Source: Dehalococcoidia bacterium
GTDB taxonomy: Bacteria; Chloroflexota; Dehalococcoidia; E44-bin15
Direction of reading: 5' to 3'
NCBI GenBank assembly: GCA_030619615.1
Contig: JAUXBC010000011.1
Coordinates: 1 to 14,715, forward strand
DNA length: 14,715 nt
Shown here: piece by piece, positions 8,347 through 14,434 of the stretch
Layout: each line of letters starts with the position of its first letter
Numbering within the stretch: position 1 is the first letter of the stretch
Notes under the pieces: generated by a model
What the model was told of the DNA's origin: nothing
Databases searched by the model: none
What the model saw: only the letters and a program-made list of their open reading frames with translations
Made by a program: the position numbers and the translations under genes

Positions 8347-8898
8347 CTAAGTGATGGCGACGACCTCGGCACCTTTTTCGAATAGGTCCGCCTCAATTTC
8401 GTGAACTAAACCGTAATCTTTTGCCTGCTCTGGCGTTAGGGTAATCCCCCTAAACATATCGTCCTCGACATCCTCCTCGCGCTTCCCAGTGGCGGCAGCT
8501 ATGATACGGCATATAGTCTCTCGCTCATTTCTGAGACTCATGAGGCGCTCGTTTAGTACCTTTTCATCAAACCTGGCGCCCGGGGGCACATCAAAGCCGA
8601 TGCCATGCAGAAGAAACCTTCCGTGTGGCACAGAGAATCTTTTGCACCCGGCACAGAATATACAAACAGCTATGGAATCAATGCTGCCAAAATTGTGGGT
8701 TATCACCTCTGCCGGGATACCTTTGAGAAAGTTATAAGCTGAAAGCCCTTGAAAGACGTTACCCCCAGGAGAAGATATCAAAATCACAAAGCGCTCAATT
8801 CCTTGTTTCAGCCTTTCCTCTAAAGTAGCGATTAGTTTTTTCACCCTCTCCTCATCTACTGGGCCAAAGTATCTAATATAAACAGCCTGTCGTGCCAT
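8347..8898 (-). CDS. ClpP-like serine peptidase (S14 / ClpP-crotonase fold), possibly altered triad
   Basis: A 183-residue protein with the ClpP fold, resembling stand-alone proteins often named 'Clp protease proteolytic subunit'. Visible: ISSPGG (41-46), the nucleophile region SIDSIAVCIFCAG (72-84; S75 aligns with the catalytic Ser), FLLHG (95-99; H98 aligns with the catalytic His), and EEDVEDDMFRGITLTPEQA (141-159). By hand alignment the third triad residue of standard ClpP (Asp of R-D-R/N-F) falls on G151; D146 or D147 nearby might substitute. The N-terminus (MARQAVYIRYFGPVDEERV) lacks the axial loop sequence of true ClpP, so docking with a Clp ATPase is doubtful. Strong ribosome site (AAGGAG) before the ATG at 8898. 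It lies 20 bp after trmD and 15 bp before rplS, so it is probably co-transcribed with them. Substrate unknown; no ATPase partner in the window. Confidence 0.82.
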   Translation of the reverse strand: MARQAVYIRYFGPVDEERVKKLIATLEERLKQGIERFVILISSPGGNVFQGLSAYNFLKGIPAEVITHNFGSIDSIAVCIFCAGCKRFSVPHGRFLLHGIGFDVPPGARFDEKVLNERLMSLRNERETICRIIAAATGKREEDVEDDMFRGITLTPEQAKDYGLVHEIEADLFEKGAEVVAIT

Positions 8899-8918
8899 TT
8901 TGGCTCCTTTTTTGTTGT

Positions 8919-9653
8919 TTATCTTGATCCTGCCGCTGCCTCTTTCTCAAGAAACCGCTTTTCTTTGTCGGTTAAATTTATCCGCTCCAGAAGGTCGGGG
9001 CGGCGCCTCAAAGTGCGTAGCAGCGATTGCTCCCGCCGCCACCTTGCGATCTTGGCGTGATTCCCCGAAAGCAAAACCTCAGGCACCCCCCATCCTCGGA
9101 AGACCTGAGGGCGGGTATATTGGGGATACTCCAGAAGCCCGCTTGCGTGGGAGTCCTCCCCCGCTGAGGCCTCCGAGCCCAATGCGCCGGGCAATTGCCT
9201 CACCACAGCATCGACCACCACCATAGCGGCAAGCTCCCCCCCGCTCAAGACATAGTCCCCAATGCTGATCTCATCGCTGACCAGGTGCTCCCGCACCCTC
9301 TCGTCCACCCCTTCATAATGACCACAGATAAGGATCATCTGGTCATAGGTGGCTAGTTCCTCAGCAGCCCTCTGATCGAAAAGTCGGCCCTGCGGTGTGA
9401 GCAGGATGACCGGGATCTGCGCCTCTCCCCTTATTGCCTCCACAGCGGCAAAGAGGGGCTCCGGTTTGAGCACCATCCCAGGACCGCCACCGTAGGGAGA
9501 GTCATCGACAATCCTATGCCTATCCGAGGTGTAGTCGCGGAGATTATGAATCACGATGCTCACCAGTTGCCGATCGATGGCCCTTTTGATGATGCTTTCA
9601 TCAAAGGGTCCGCTGAACATATTTGGGAAAAGGGTCAGAATATCGATGCGCAT
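8919..9653 (-). CDS. trmD: tRNA (guanine-N1-)-methyltransferase TrmD
   Basis: Methylates G37 at N1 in tRNAs read by CNN codons, using S-adenosylmethionine, which prevents +1 frameshifts. The 244-residue protein has the SPOUT trefoil-knot blocks LTPQGR (85-90), [10 protein letters not shown] (111-120) and [10 protein letters not shown] (131-140), and the substrate loop [18 protein letters not shown] (165-182), whose Asp (D167) is the catalytic position in the family. PYGGGPGM (53-60) is also typical. The ATG at 9653 directly abuts the TGA of the upstream MogA/MoaB gene, with AAGGAG five bases before it inside that gene's last codons, so the two are translationally close. rpsP and rimM, often found with trmD, are not in this window. 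Confidence 0.98.
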   Translation of the reverse strand: MRIDILTLFPNMFSGPFDESIIKRAIDRQLVSIVIHNLRDYTSDRHRIVDDSPYGGGPGMVLKPEPLFAAVEAIRGEAQIPVILLTPQGRLFDQRAAEELATYDQMILICGHYEGVDERVREHLVSDEISIGDYVLSGGELAAMVVVDAVVRQLPGALGSEASAGEDSHASGLLEYPQYTRPQVFRGWGVPEVLLSGNHAKIARWRREQSLLRTLRRRPDLLERINLTDKEKRFLEKEAAAGSR

Positions 9654-10154
9654 TCAGGCTCCTTCCTCTCTTGCGCACTCAACTGCCTCGCCTTTGAGAA
9701 CCTCCATGGCGTGGGGCAGAGCAGGTAGGATCACCTCCAGGCACTGGCGAACCGCCTTTGGACTGCCGGGGAGGTTGATGATCAAGCTAGCACCTCGGAT
9801 GCCAGCCACCCCTCGACTCAGTATCGCTGTAGGTGTCCTTTTCAGGCTCTCCGCCCTCATCGCCTCGGCAAACCCAGGCGCTATCCTTTCCACCACGGCA
9901 AGGGTGGCCTCAGGGGTGACATCGCGCGGGGAGAGTCCAGTGCCCCCTGTAGTGACGATCAGGTCTATGCCCAGCTCGTCCACCCACTCCCTCAGCCTTT
10001 GGGAGATGACGTCCTTCTCATCGGGAGCGATATCATATTTCACCACGCGAGCATCGAGGCTGGTGAGGATTTCTCTAACTGCCACGCCACTCTCGTCCTC
10101 CCGCTCACCACGCCATCCCTTATCGCTAATGGTAAGTATGCCCAGGGTAAACAT
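9654..10154 (-). CDS. MogA/MoaB-family molybdenum cofactor biosynthesis protein
   Basis: A 166-residue protein of the family that adenylylates molybdopterin before metal insertion. The nucleotide/pterin-binding motif VTTGGTGLSPRDVTPEAT (67-84) and NLPGSPKAV (127-135) are both complete, as is the N-terminal TISDKG (8-13) with an acidic loop EREDESG (17-23). These fit an active enzyme, but MogA and MoaB types cannot be separated by eye, so no symbol is given. The ATG at 10154 has AAGGGG six bases upstream. It is the first gene of the minus-strand group, 23 bp after its predicted transcription start, and its stop codon touches the trmD start. Molybdopterin synthesis has no obvious functional tie to tRNA methylation; the pairing is probably organisational. 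Presence of the gene suggests the cell makes molybdoenzymes. Confidence 0.93.
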   Translation of the reverse strand: MFTLGILTISDKGWRGEREDESGVAVREILTSLDARVVKYDIAPDEKDVISQRLREWVDELGIDLIVTTGGTGLSPRDVTPEATLAVVERIAPGFAEAMRAESLKRTPTAILSRGVAGIRGASLIINLPGSPKAVRQCLEVILPALPHAMEVLKGEAVECAREEGA

Positions 10155-10183
10155 CCTGATCCCCTTTGCCTAGAGCTTCTGCG

Positions 10184-10212
10184 ATTATAGCACGAAGACG
10201 AATTATTGGAAA
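10184..10212 (-). promoter_or_regulatory. Promoter of the mog/trmD/clpP-like/rplS group
   Basis: On the minus strand TTTCCA (10207-10212, four of six matches to TTGACA), a 17-bp spacer and a perfect TATAAT (10184-10189). Predicted start near 10177, about 23 bp before the MogA/MoaB ATG. It is divergent from, and about 35 bp away from, the mraZ promoter. Confidence 0.7.
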
Positions 10213-10247
10213 GGGTAACGAATTTATGAAAATTCACGGAGGGGGTA

Positions 10248-10277
10248 TTGACAAAGAGTGGAAAGATGTGGTAAAAT
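10248..10277 (+). promoter_or_regulatory. Promoter of mraZ (division cluster)
   Basis: TTGACA at 10248-10253, an 18-bp spacer, TAAAAT at 10272-10277. The predicted start is near 10284, about 40 bp before the mraZ ATG. The -10 and spacer are covered by the TGG repeat array, so a protein bound there would block the promoter. Confidence 0.8.
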
Positions 10278-10295
10278 GTGGATTAAAATGGGTTA
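10256..10295 (+). promoter_or_regulatory. MraZ-box array: four TGG repeats at a 10-bp period
   Basis: TGG occurs at 10259, 10269, 10279 and 10289, exactly one helical turn apart; the first three are GTGG (with a variable lead), the last is ATGGG. MraZ is known to bind arrays of this kind upstream of its own gene (TGGG-type repeats at 10-bp spacing in E. coli, AAAGTG-type repeats in mycoplasmas). The array runs from the spacer over the -10 box to just past the expected transcript start, a position that fits self-repression of mraZ. A fifth, degenerate copy (GGG) falls at 10299. Confidence 0.8.
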
Positions 10296-10324
10296 ATCGG
10301 GCATCTTTTGGGGATTAAGTTAGC

Positions 10325-10753
10325 ATGTTTCTAGGTCAGTACGAACACAAAATCGATCCCAGGGGCAGAGTAGCTATCCCCGCCAGGTTCAGGGAGGAAC
10401 TTAAAGCTGGGTTGGTGCTTTCCCAGGGCTTTGAGAGGTGCATCACTGTTTATCCCCTGAAGACATGGCAGGAGATGGCCGAGAAGTTTGCTGCCCTGCC
10501 CATGACGCGGAGCAGGTTGAGGCGGATGAGCAGGTTCATCTTCTCCCCTGCCTTCAGCCAGGAGCTCGATGGGCTGGGCCGGGTGCTCCTGCCAGCCCCG
10601 CTGCGCCAGTATGCCGCGATCAAGGACATTGTGATCATTGTTGGCGTAAATACCTATATAGAGATGTGGAGCAAAGAGCACTGGGATGCTGAGAAGGCTT
10701 TGATAGATGAGCAAGGATGGCAGATCGCAGAGGGGATGGAGCTGCGAGAATGA
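10325..10753 (+). CDS. mraZ: Transcriptional regulator MraZ
   Basis: A DNA-binding regulator that controls the division and cell-wall (dcw) cluster, starting with its own promoter. The 142-residue protein has the two SpoVT/AbrB-like halves: the first with [20 protein letters not shown] (1-20), the second with [19 protein letters not shown] (79-97); the D-x-x-G-R motif is present in both. Length matches the family (about 140-150). The ATG at 10325 follows GGGGA at a slightly long distance. Its stop overlaps the rsmH start as ATGA. The upstream repeat array described separately is the likely operator. As first gene of the division group it probably sets the level of rsmH and perhaps of ftsA-ftsZ. 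Confidence 0.97.
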   Translation: MFLGQYEHKIDPRGRVAIPARFREELKAGLVLSQGFERCITVYPLKTWQEMAEKFAALPMTRSRLRRMSRFIFSPAFSQELDGLGRVLLPAPLRQYAAIKDIVIIVGVNTYIEMWSKEHWDAEKALIDEQGWQIAEGMELRE

Positions 10754-11694
10754 TGGTGGAGGAATTCGTCCATATCCCAGTTCTCCTTAACGAGGCTATC
10801 GAGGCCCTTAGGGTTCAACCTGGGGGGCGATATGTCGATTGCACCGTGGGGGAAGGTGGGCATGCTGCTGCCATACTGGAGAAAAGCTCGCCAGGGGGGC
10901 AACTTCTTGCTATCGATGCCGACCCTCAAGCCATCGCTGTGGCCAGGAGAAGGCTTCTCCCCTATGGCAAATCAGCCCTCTTAGTAAACGATGACTTCAA
11001 AAATCTGGAGGGGATCTGCTCCACTTTAGACTTTCACCCTGTCCATGGCATCTTGTTTGATCTAGGTTTATCATCCTTCCAGCTCGGCAACAGAGGTCGT
11101 GGCTTCAGCTTTCAGCTCGACGCCCCACTAGATATGCGCTTCAACCCAAGCGAGGAGCTTACCGCAGCAACCATCGTCAACACCTTCCCTGAGCAGAAGC
11201 TTGCCACCATCATTGAAAGGTATGGCGAGGAGCATAGAAGCAGGCAGATCGCAAGGTCTATTGTAGCAAGTCGCCCTCTCTCTACCACGCTAGAGCTTGC
11301 CACTGTGGTGGAAAGGGCTGTTGGCATTAGGGGCAGGATTCATCCTGCTACGAGAACCTTTCAGGCACTGCGCATCGCCGTGAACCAGGAATTGGATCGT
11401 CTTGAGGAGGCGCTGAAACAGGCGCTGAACCTCCTTGGCATCGGGGGCAGACTGGTGGTCATTAGCTTTCACTCTCTGGAGGATCGCATGGTCAAGGGGT
11501 ACCTGCGGGAGGAATCGCAGGATTGTCTTTGTCCTCCTCAAACACCGGTTTGCGTCTGTGGTCACACCGCCACCCTCGAGCTCATCACAAGAAAGGCGAT
11601 CACCCCTTCACTTGATGAGATTCGGGCTAATCCGCGTAGTCGCAGCGCCAAAATGAGGGTGGCTGAGCGTATCGAGAAGCTCAGCGCTTCTTAG
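10750..11694 (+). CDS. rsmH: 16S rRNA (cytosine(1402)-N(4))-methyltransferase RsmH
   Basis: Methylates N4 of C1402 in the decoding centre of 16S rRNA with S-adenosylmethionine (formerly MraW). In the 314-residue protein: [13 protein letters not shown] (8-20), SAM-binding [15 protein letters not shown] (29-43), LLAIDADP (52-59), [12 protein letters not shown] (101-112), [14 protein letters not shown] (118-131), [14 protein letters not shown] (202-215), [14 protein letters not shown] (236-249), a Cys cluster [12 protein letters not shown] (259-270), and the C-terminal [13 protein letters not shown] (295-307). The start at 10750 shares ATGA with the mraZ stop, a sign of translational coupling; the next codon (10753) is also ATG. 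A longer in-frame start at 10717 lies inside mraZ and adds no conserved residues. Its stop codon sits in the loop of a hairpin followed by T-rich sequence. Confidence 0.97.
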   Translation: MMVEEFVHIPVLLNEAIEALRVQPGGRYVDCTVGEGGHAAAILEKSSPGGQLLAIDADPQAIAVARRRLLPYGKSALLVNDDFKNLEGICSTLDFHPVHGILFDLGLSSFQLGNRGRGFSFQLDAPLDMRFNPSEELTAATIVNTFPEQKLATIIERYGEEHRSRQIARSIVASRPLSTTLELATVVERAVGIRGRIHPATRTFQALRIAVNQELDRLEEALKQALNLLGIGGRLVVISFHSLEDRMVKGYLREESQDCLCPPQTPVCVCGHTATLELITRKAITPSLDEIRANPRSRSAKMRVAERIEKLSAS

Positions 11695-11709
11695 GAAGCG
11701 TTCATTTTT
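11685..11709 (+). terminator. Hairpin with T-tract overlapping the rsmH stop codon (possible terminator or attenuator)
   Basis: CGCTTC (11685-11690) pairs with GAAGCG (11695-11700) across the 4-base loop TTAG, which includes the rsmH stop codon TAG. The tail TTCATTTTT follows. The stem is short (6 bp, extendable by a wobble and an A-T pair), so it may only partly reduce transcription into ftsA. A ribosome ending rsmH would cover it and could prevent folding. Confidence 0.5.
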
Positions 11710-11892
11710 AAGGGAGCGTGGGGCAGTGTCCTGCCTAGCGGCGGGATTACAGCAAAAAATCTTCGTCGAGCCCAAAACCTATGAGCAGCGACACTGCCCA
11801 ACCCCTTTGAAATATGGGGCTAAAGGGGGTGCTCAAGATGCGATGAGCCTAAAGGAAAAGTTTGCCAAAGAAAACTCGAAAGGAGGAGGTAA
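11710..11892 (+). other. Structured spacer between rsmH and ftsA
   Basis: No credible gene lies here. Two inverted repeats are present. The first is a 10-bp perfect pair GGGCAGTGTC (11721-11730) and GACACTGCCC (11790-11799) around 59 nt; with one bulged G it extends to TGGG(G)CAGTGTC. The second is CCCCTTT (11802-11808) with AAAGGGG (11822-11828) around 13 nt. Neither is followed by a T-run. The first looks like the ends of a very short non-autonomous element, but no target duplication is seen. I find no good promoter for ftsA. The spacer ends with the strong ribosome site AGGAGGAGG (11881-11889). Confidence 0.6.
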
Positions 11893-13116
11893 ATGGCAAA
11901 GAACGAAATCGTTGCCTCTATCGATGTAGGCACCACAAAGGTGTGCACCATCATCGCTAATGCGGGCTATGGAGGCGGGCTTCAGGTTCTAGGGGTTGGC
12001 GTCACCCCTTCCCAGGGACTGCACAAAGGTCTGGTGGTCAACATTACTGAGGCCAAGCAGTCAATCCGGGAGTCGGTAAGGAAGGCGGAGCAAGCCAGTG
12101 GTCTCAGAATAGAATCAGCCTATGTAGGGGTCACCGGCAGGCATATCAGCTCCCTAAATAATCGGGGCGTGGTTGCCATCCCACGCAGTGACCGGCTGGT
12201 TCGCCCCGATGACCTGAAGCGAGTGCTCCGAACCGCGCGCACCGTGGCCGTCCCCAGCGATAGGAAATTGCTCCACGTTATCCCCAGGGGCTATGCCCTC
12301 GATGGTCAGGTGGGGGTGAAGAACCCGGTGGGTATGCACGGCTTCAGGCTGGATGTGGAAACCCACGTCATCACCGCCGCAGTGGCCTCGGTGCAGAACC
12401 TTGTCAAATGCATCCGGGGGGTGGGGGTGGACATTGAAGACCTCATTCTGGAACCCCTCGCCAGCGGCGAGGCGGTGCTCAGAGCGGACGAGAAGGAGGC
12501 TGGCGTTGTCTTGGCTGACATCGGTGGTGGCACCACGGACATCGCTATCTTCAAGGATGGCAGCATCTGGCACACCGCTATCCTCCCTGTAGCCGGCTAT
12601 CAGATCACCAGGGACATCGCTATCGGCCTCGGCCTTCCCTTTGATGTGGCGGAGCAGATGAAGATAAGATTTGGCAGCGTGATGCCCATCTACAATGGCA
12701 AGGAAGAGGAGAACACTCTCCATGTGGAGAACGGGTACAGCATCTCCTATCGAGACCTCTGTGAGGTCGTCAGGGCAAGGCTGGAGGAGGTCCTAAAGCT
12801 GATCGCTTTGGAGCTACCGGGAGCGGAGTATGTGAGAGAGGTACCCGCGGGGCTGGTGCTCACCGGAGGCAGCTCCAACCTGCTGGGCATAGAAACTCTG
12901 GGGCAAGAGGTGCTTGGACTACCGGTAAGGGTGGGAGTGCCTACGGGGGTTTATGGCATCACCGATATTCTCCCCGACCCCGCCTATGCTACCAGCGTTG
13001 GTCTCTTGCTCTGGGCGATAAGAGGGCATGAGGGCGAGCAAAGTTGGCAAGCACGCGGACTTGGCGAAGCCTTCAGGCGCTTCTTTTTCCGAATGAGGAG
13101 GGTGATTGTCCGTTAA
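11893..13116 (+). CDS. ftsA: Cell division protein FtsA
   Basis: Actin-like ATPase that ties FtsZ filaments to the membrane and recruits later division proteins. The 407-residue protein shows SIDVGTTKVCTII (9-21, phosphate 1), the 1C domain region (about 84-160), LADIGGGTTDIAIF (207-220, phosphate 2), and the adenosine motif LVLTGGSSNLLG (321-332). The tail LGEAFRRFFFRMRRVIVR (390-407) is a basic amphipathic helix, the expected membrane anchor. Length is normal. The ATG at 11893 has AGGAGG six bases upstream. ftsZ begins 45 bp after its stop, with no terminator between, so ftsA-ftsZ are most likely one unit. In most bacteria ftsQ, ftsL and mur genes precede ftsA; here a hairpin-rich spacer does. 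Confidence 0.97.
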   Translation: MAKNEIVASIDVGTTKVCTIIANAGYGGGLQVLGVGVTPSQGLHKGLVVNITEAKQSIRESVRKAEQASGLRIESAYVGVTGRHISSLNNRGVVAIPRSDRLVRPDDLKRVLRTARTVAVPSDRKLLHVIPRGYALDGQVGVKNPVGMHGFRLDVETHVITAAVASVQNLVKCIRGVGVDIEDLILEPLASGEAVLRADEKEAGVVLADIGGGTTDIAIFKDGSIWHTAILPVAGYQITRDIAIGLGLPFDVAEQMKIRFGSVMPIYNGKEEENTLHVENGYSISYRDLCEVVRARLEEVLKLIALELPGAEYVREVPAGLVLTGGSSNLLGIETLGQEVLGLPVRVGVPTGVYGITDILPDPAYATSVGLLLWAIRGHEGEQSWQARGLGEAFRRFFFRMRRVIVR

Positions 13117-13161
13117 TGCCAAAGATGGAGAAGCTCTCAGTGAAAAAGAAAGGAGGAAGAC

Positions 13162-14286
13162 ATGGCAAAAACAAGCTTTGTCCCTAATCCGGCGAAGATT
13201 AAAGTCCTCGGTCTTGGTGGCGGTGGCTGCAATGCCATCACCCGCATGGTCCAAGAGGAGATTCAGGGTGTGGATTTTATCGGGATAAATACCGATGCCC
13301 AGGCCCTACTGTTGACAGAGGCGCCAGTCCGCATCCAGATCGGGGAAAAGCTGACCAGAGGTCTAGGGGTGGGTGGCGACCACATCATGGGTCTTAAGGC
13401 GGCAGAGCAGAGCCGCGATGAGCTTCGTGAATGCATTGCAGGAGCCGATATGGTGTTTATTACCGCAGGCATGGGTGGCGGTACAGGAACCGGTGCCGCC
13501 CCTGCGGTTGCTGAGCTCGCTAAAGAAGCACATGCCCTAACTATCGCTGTGGTCACCAAACCCTTTGCCTTTGAGGGGGTGCATCGACGCGAGGTAGCTG
13601 AGGAAGGCATTGCTCGGCTTCTCGATAAGGTGGATACCTTAATTGTCATCCCCAACGACCGTCTGATTTCCCTCTGCGATAACAAGACCGCGGTGGGTAA
13701 CGCCTTTAAGATAGCGGACGACGTGCTGCGGCATGGCGTTCAGTCTATCGCTGAGGTGATCACCGTGCCCGGGGTAATCAACCTTGACTTCGCCGATGTC
13801 AAAGCAGTGATGAAGGATGCTGGCCCCGCCTGGATGTCTATAGGGCATGGCACCGGTCAGAACCGGGCCATCGACGCTGCTAAGGCGGCTCTCGCTAGCC
13901 CCCTGCTCGATGTCTCCGTGGAAGGGGCCAAAGGCGTGCTGTTCAATGTCTGTGGAGGAAGCAGCCTCACCCTCTTTGAGGTCAACGAGGCGGCGGAGGT
14001 CATCGGCAAGGCGGTAGACCCCGAGGCCAACATCATCTTTGGCGTGGTCTTCGACCCTAAGATGGATAACGAGGTCAGGATCACCCTGGTCTGCACCGGT
14101 TTCGTCACCGCAAGGGGTCCCAAGATACGCAAGGATGAGGAGCTACGCCAGCTTCTCCAGAGCATGGAGGGCGAGCATGAGCTGGACGTTCCCACCTTCC
14201 TGCGCCGCCCTTCTGTGCCAAGGCGAGCCATGGAAGCTCCTGCCATTAGCCAGCATAGCCTGCGTTTCAAATCCCATGTTCGTTAG
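13162..14286 (+). CDS. ftsZ: Cell division protein FtsZ
   Basis: Tubulin-like GTPase that forms the division ring. In the 374-residue protein: GLGGGGCNAI (17-26), NTDAQALL (43-50), the GTP signature GMGGGTGTGAAP (103-114), the catalytic T7 loop NLDFADVKAVM (207-217), IGHGTGQNRAIDAAKAAL (227-244), and the end of the core near TLVCTGF (308-314). The C-terminal peptide for partners such as FtsA is LDVPTFLRRP (341-350). The linker before it is short (about 26 residues), and a tail of 24 mostly polar and basic residues follows it, whereas in many FtsZ proteins the peptide is close to the end. The ATG at 13162 has AGGAGG five bases upstream. A strong terminator follows. Confidence 0.98.
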   Translation: MAKTSFVPNPAKIKVLGLGGGGCNAITRMVQEEIQGVDFIGINTDAQALLLTEAPVRIQIGEKLTRGLGVGGDHIMGLKAAEQSRDELRECIAGADMVFITAGMGGGTGTGAAPAVAELAKEAHALTIAVVTKPFAFEGVHRREVAEEGIARLLDKVDTLIVIPNDRLISLCDNKTAVGNAFKIADDVLRHGVQSIAEVITVPGVINLDFADVKAVMKDAGPAWMSIGHGTGQNRAIDAAKAALASPLLDVSVEGAKGVLFNVCGGSSLTLFEVNEAAEVIGKAVDPEANIIFGVVFDPKMDNEVRITLVCTGFVTARGPKIRKDEELRQLLQSMEGEHELDVPTFLRRPSVPRRAMEAPAISQHSLRFKSHVR

Positions 14287-14287
14287 T

Positions 14288-14303
14288 TCCCGGGCAACCG
14301 GGA
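14288..14303 (+). repeat. Small hairpin just after ftsZ
   Basis: TCCCGG (14288-14293) pairs with CCGGGA (14298-14303) across GCAA, a GNRA-type tetraloop. It starts two bases beyond the ftsZ stop and lies ahead of the main terminator. It may protect the ftsZ mRNA 3' end from nucleases (inference). Confidence 0.55.
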
Positions 14304-14310
14304 CCTCGAT

Positions 14311-14350
14311 AGGGCCGTAAGCGCTGAGGTGCTTGCGGCCCTCTTGTTTC
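14311..14350 (+). terminator. Rho-independent terminator after ftsZ
   Basis: A 12-bp stem, AGGGCCGTAAGC (14311-14322) and GCTTGCGGCCCT (14331-14342), with a single G-T wobble and an 8-nt loop, followed by CTTGTTTC. It separates the division genes from nrdR, which has its own promoter. Confidence 0.85.
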
Positions 14351-14425
14351 CTAGATATTGTGCCAAAAGTATTGACAATATCTATATATTGTGGTATAGT
14401 CTTAACACTCCCCTATATACTGGGG
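14348..14425 (+). promoter_or_regulatory. Array of three NrdR boxes at a 31-bp period
   Basis: Three 10-base cores match the NrdR-box core C-W-A-T-A-T-A-T-W-G: CTAGATATTG (14351-14360, one mismatch), CTATATATTG (14382-14391, perfect) and CTATATACTG (14413-14422, one mismatch). Their starts are exactly 31 bp apart. NrdR is known to bind pairs of 16-bp boxes about three helical turns apart. The first box lies upstream of the -35, the second fills the spacer, the third lies just past the expected start, so bound NrdR should block this promoter. Confidence 0.78.
14372..14400 (+). promoter_or_regulatory. Sigma70-type promoter for nrdR
   Basis: A perfect TTGACA (14372-14377), a 17-bp spacer and TATAGT (14395-14400, five of six matches). 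Predicted start near 14407, giving a leader of about 28 nt before the nrdR ATG. Confidence 0.85.
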
Positions 14426-14434
14426 TTATGGGCT

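Noticed and set aside
9556..10173. Plus-strand open frame of 205 codons across trmD and the MogA/MoaB gene
   Set aside because: It is antisense to two well-supported genes and rich in Ser, Arg and Thr, as expected for a shadow frame.
11726..11929. Open frame of 67 codons with a GTG start in the rsmH-ftsA spacer
   Set aside because: It overlaps the ftsA start by 37 bp in another frame, has no ribosome site, no membrane segment as expected for an FtsL-like protein, and spans both hairpins.
14378..14392. Perfect inverted repeat TAGATATTGT / ACAATATCTA (14352-14361 and 14375-14384) considered as a separate operator or hairpin
   Set aside because: Both arms are parts of the first two NrdR boxes, which explain the similarity better.
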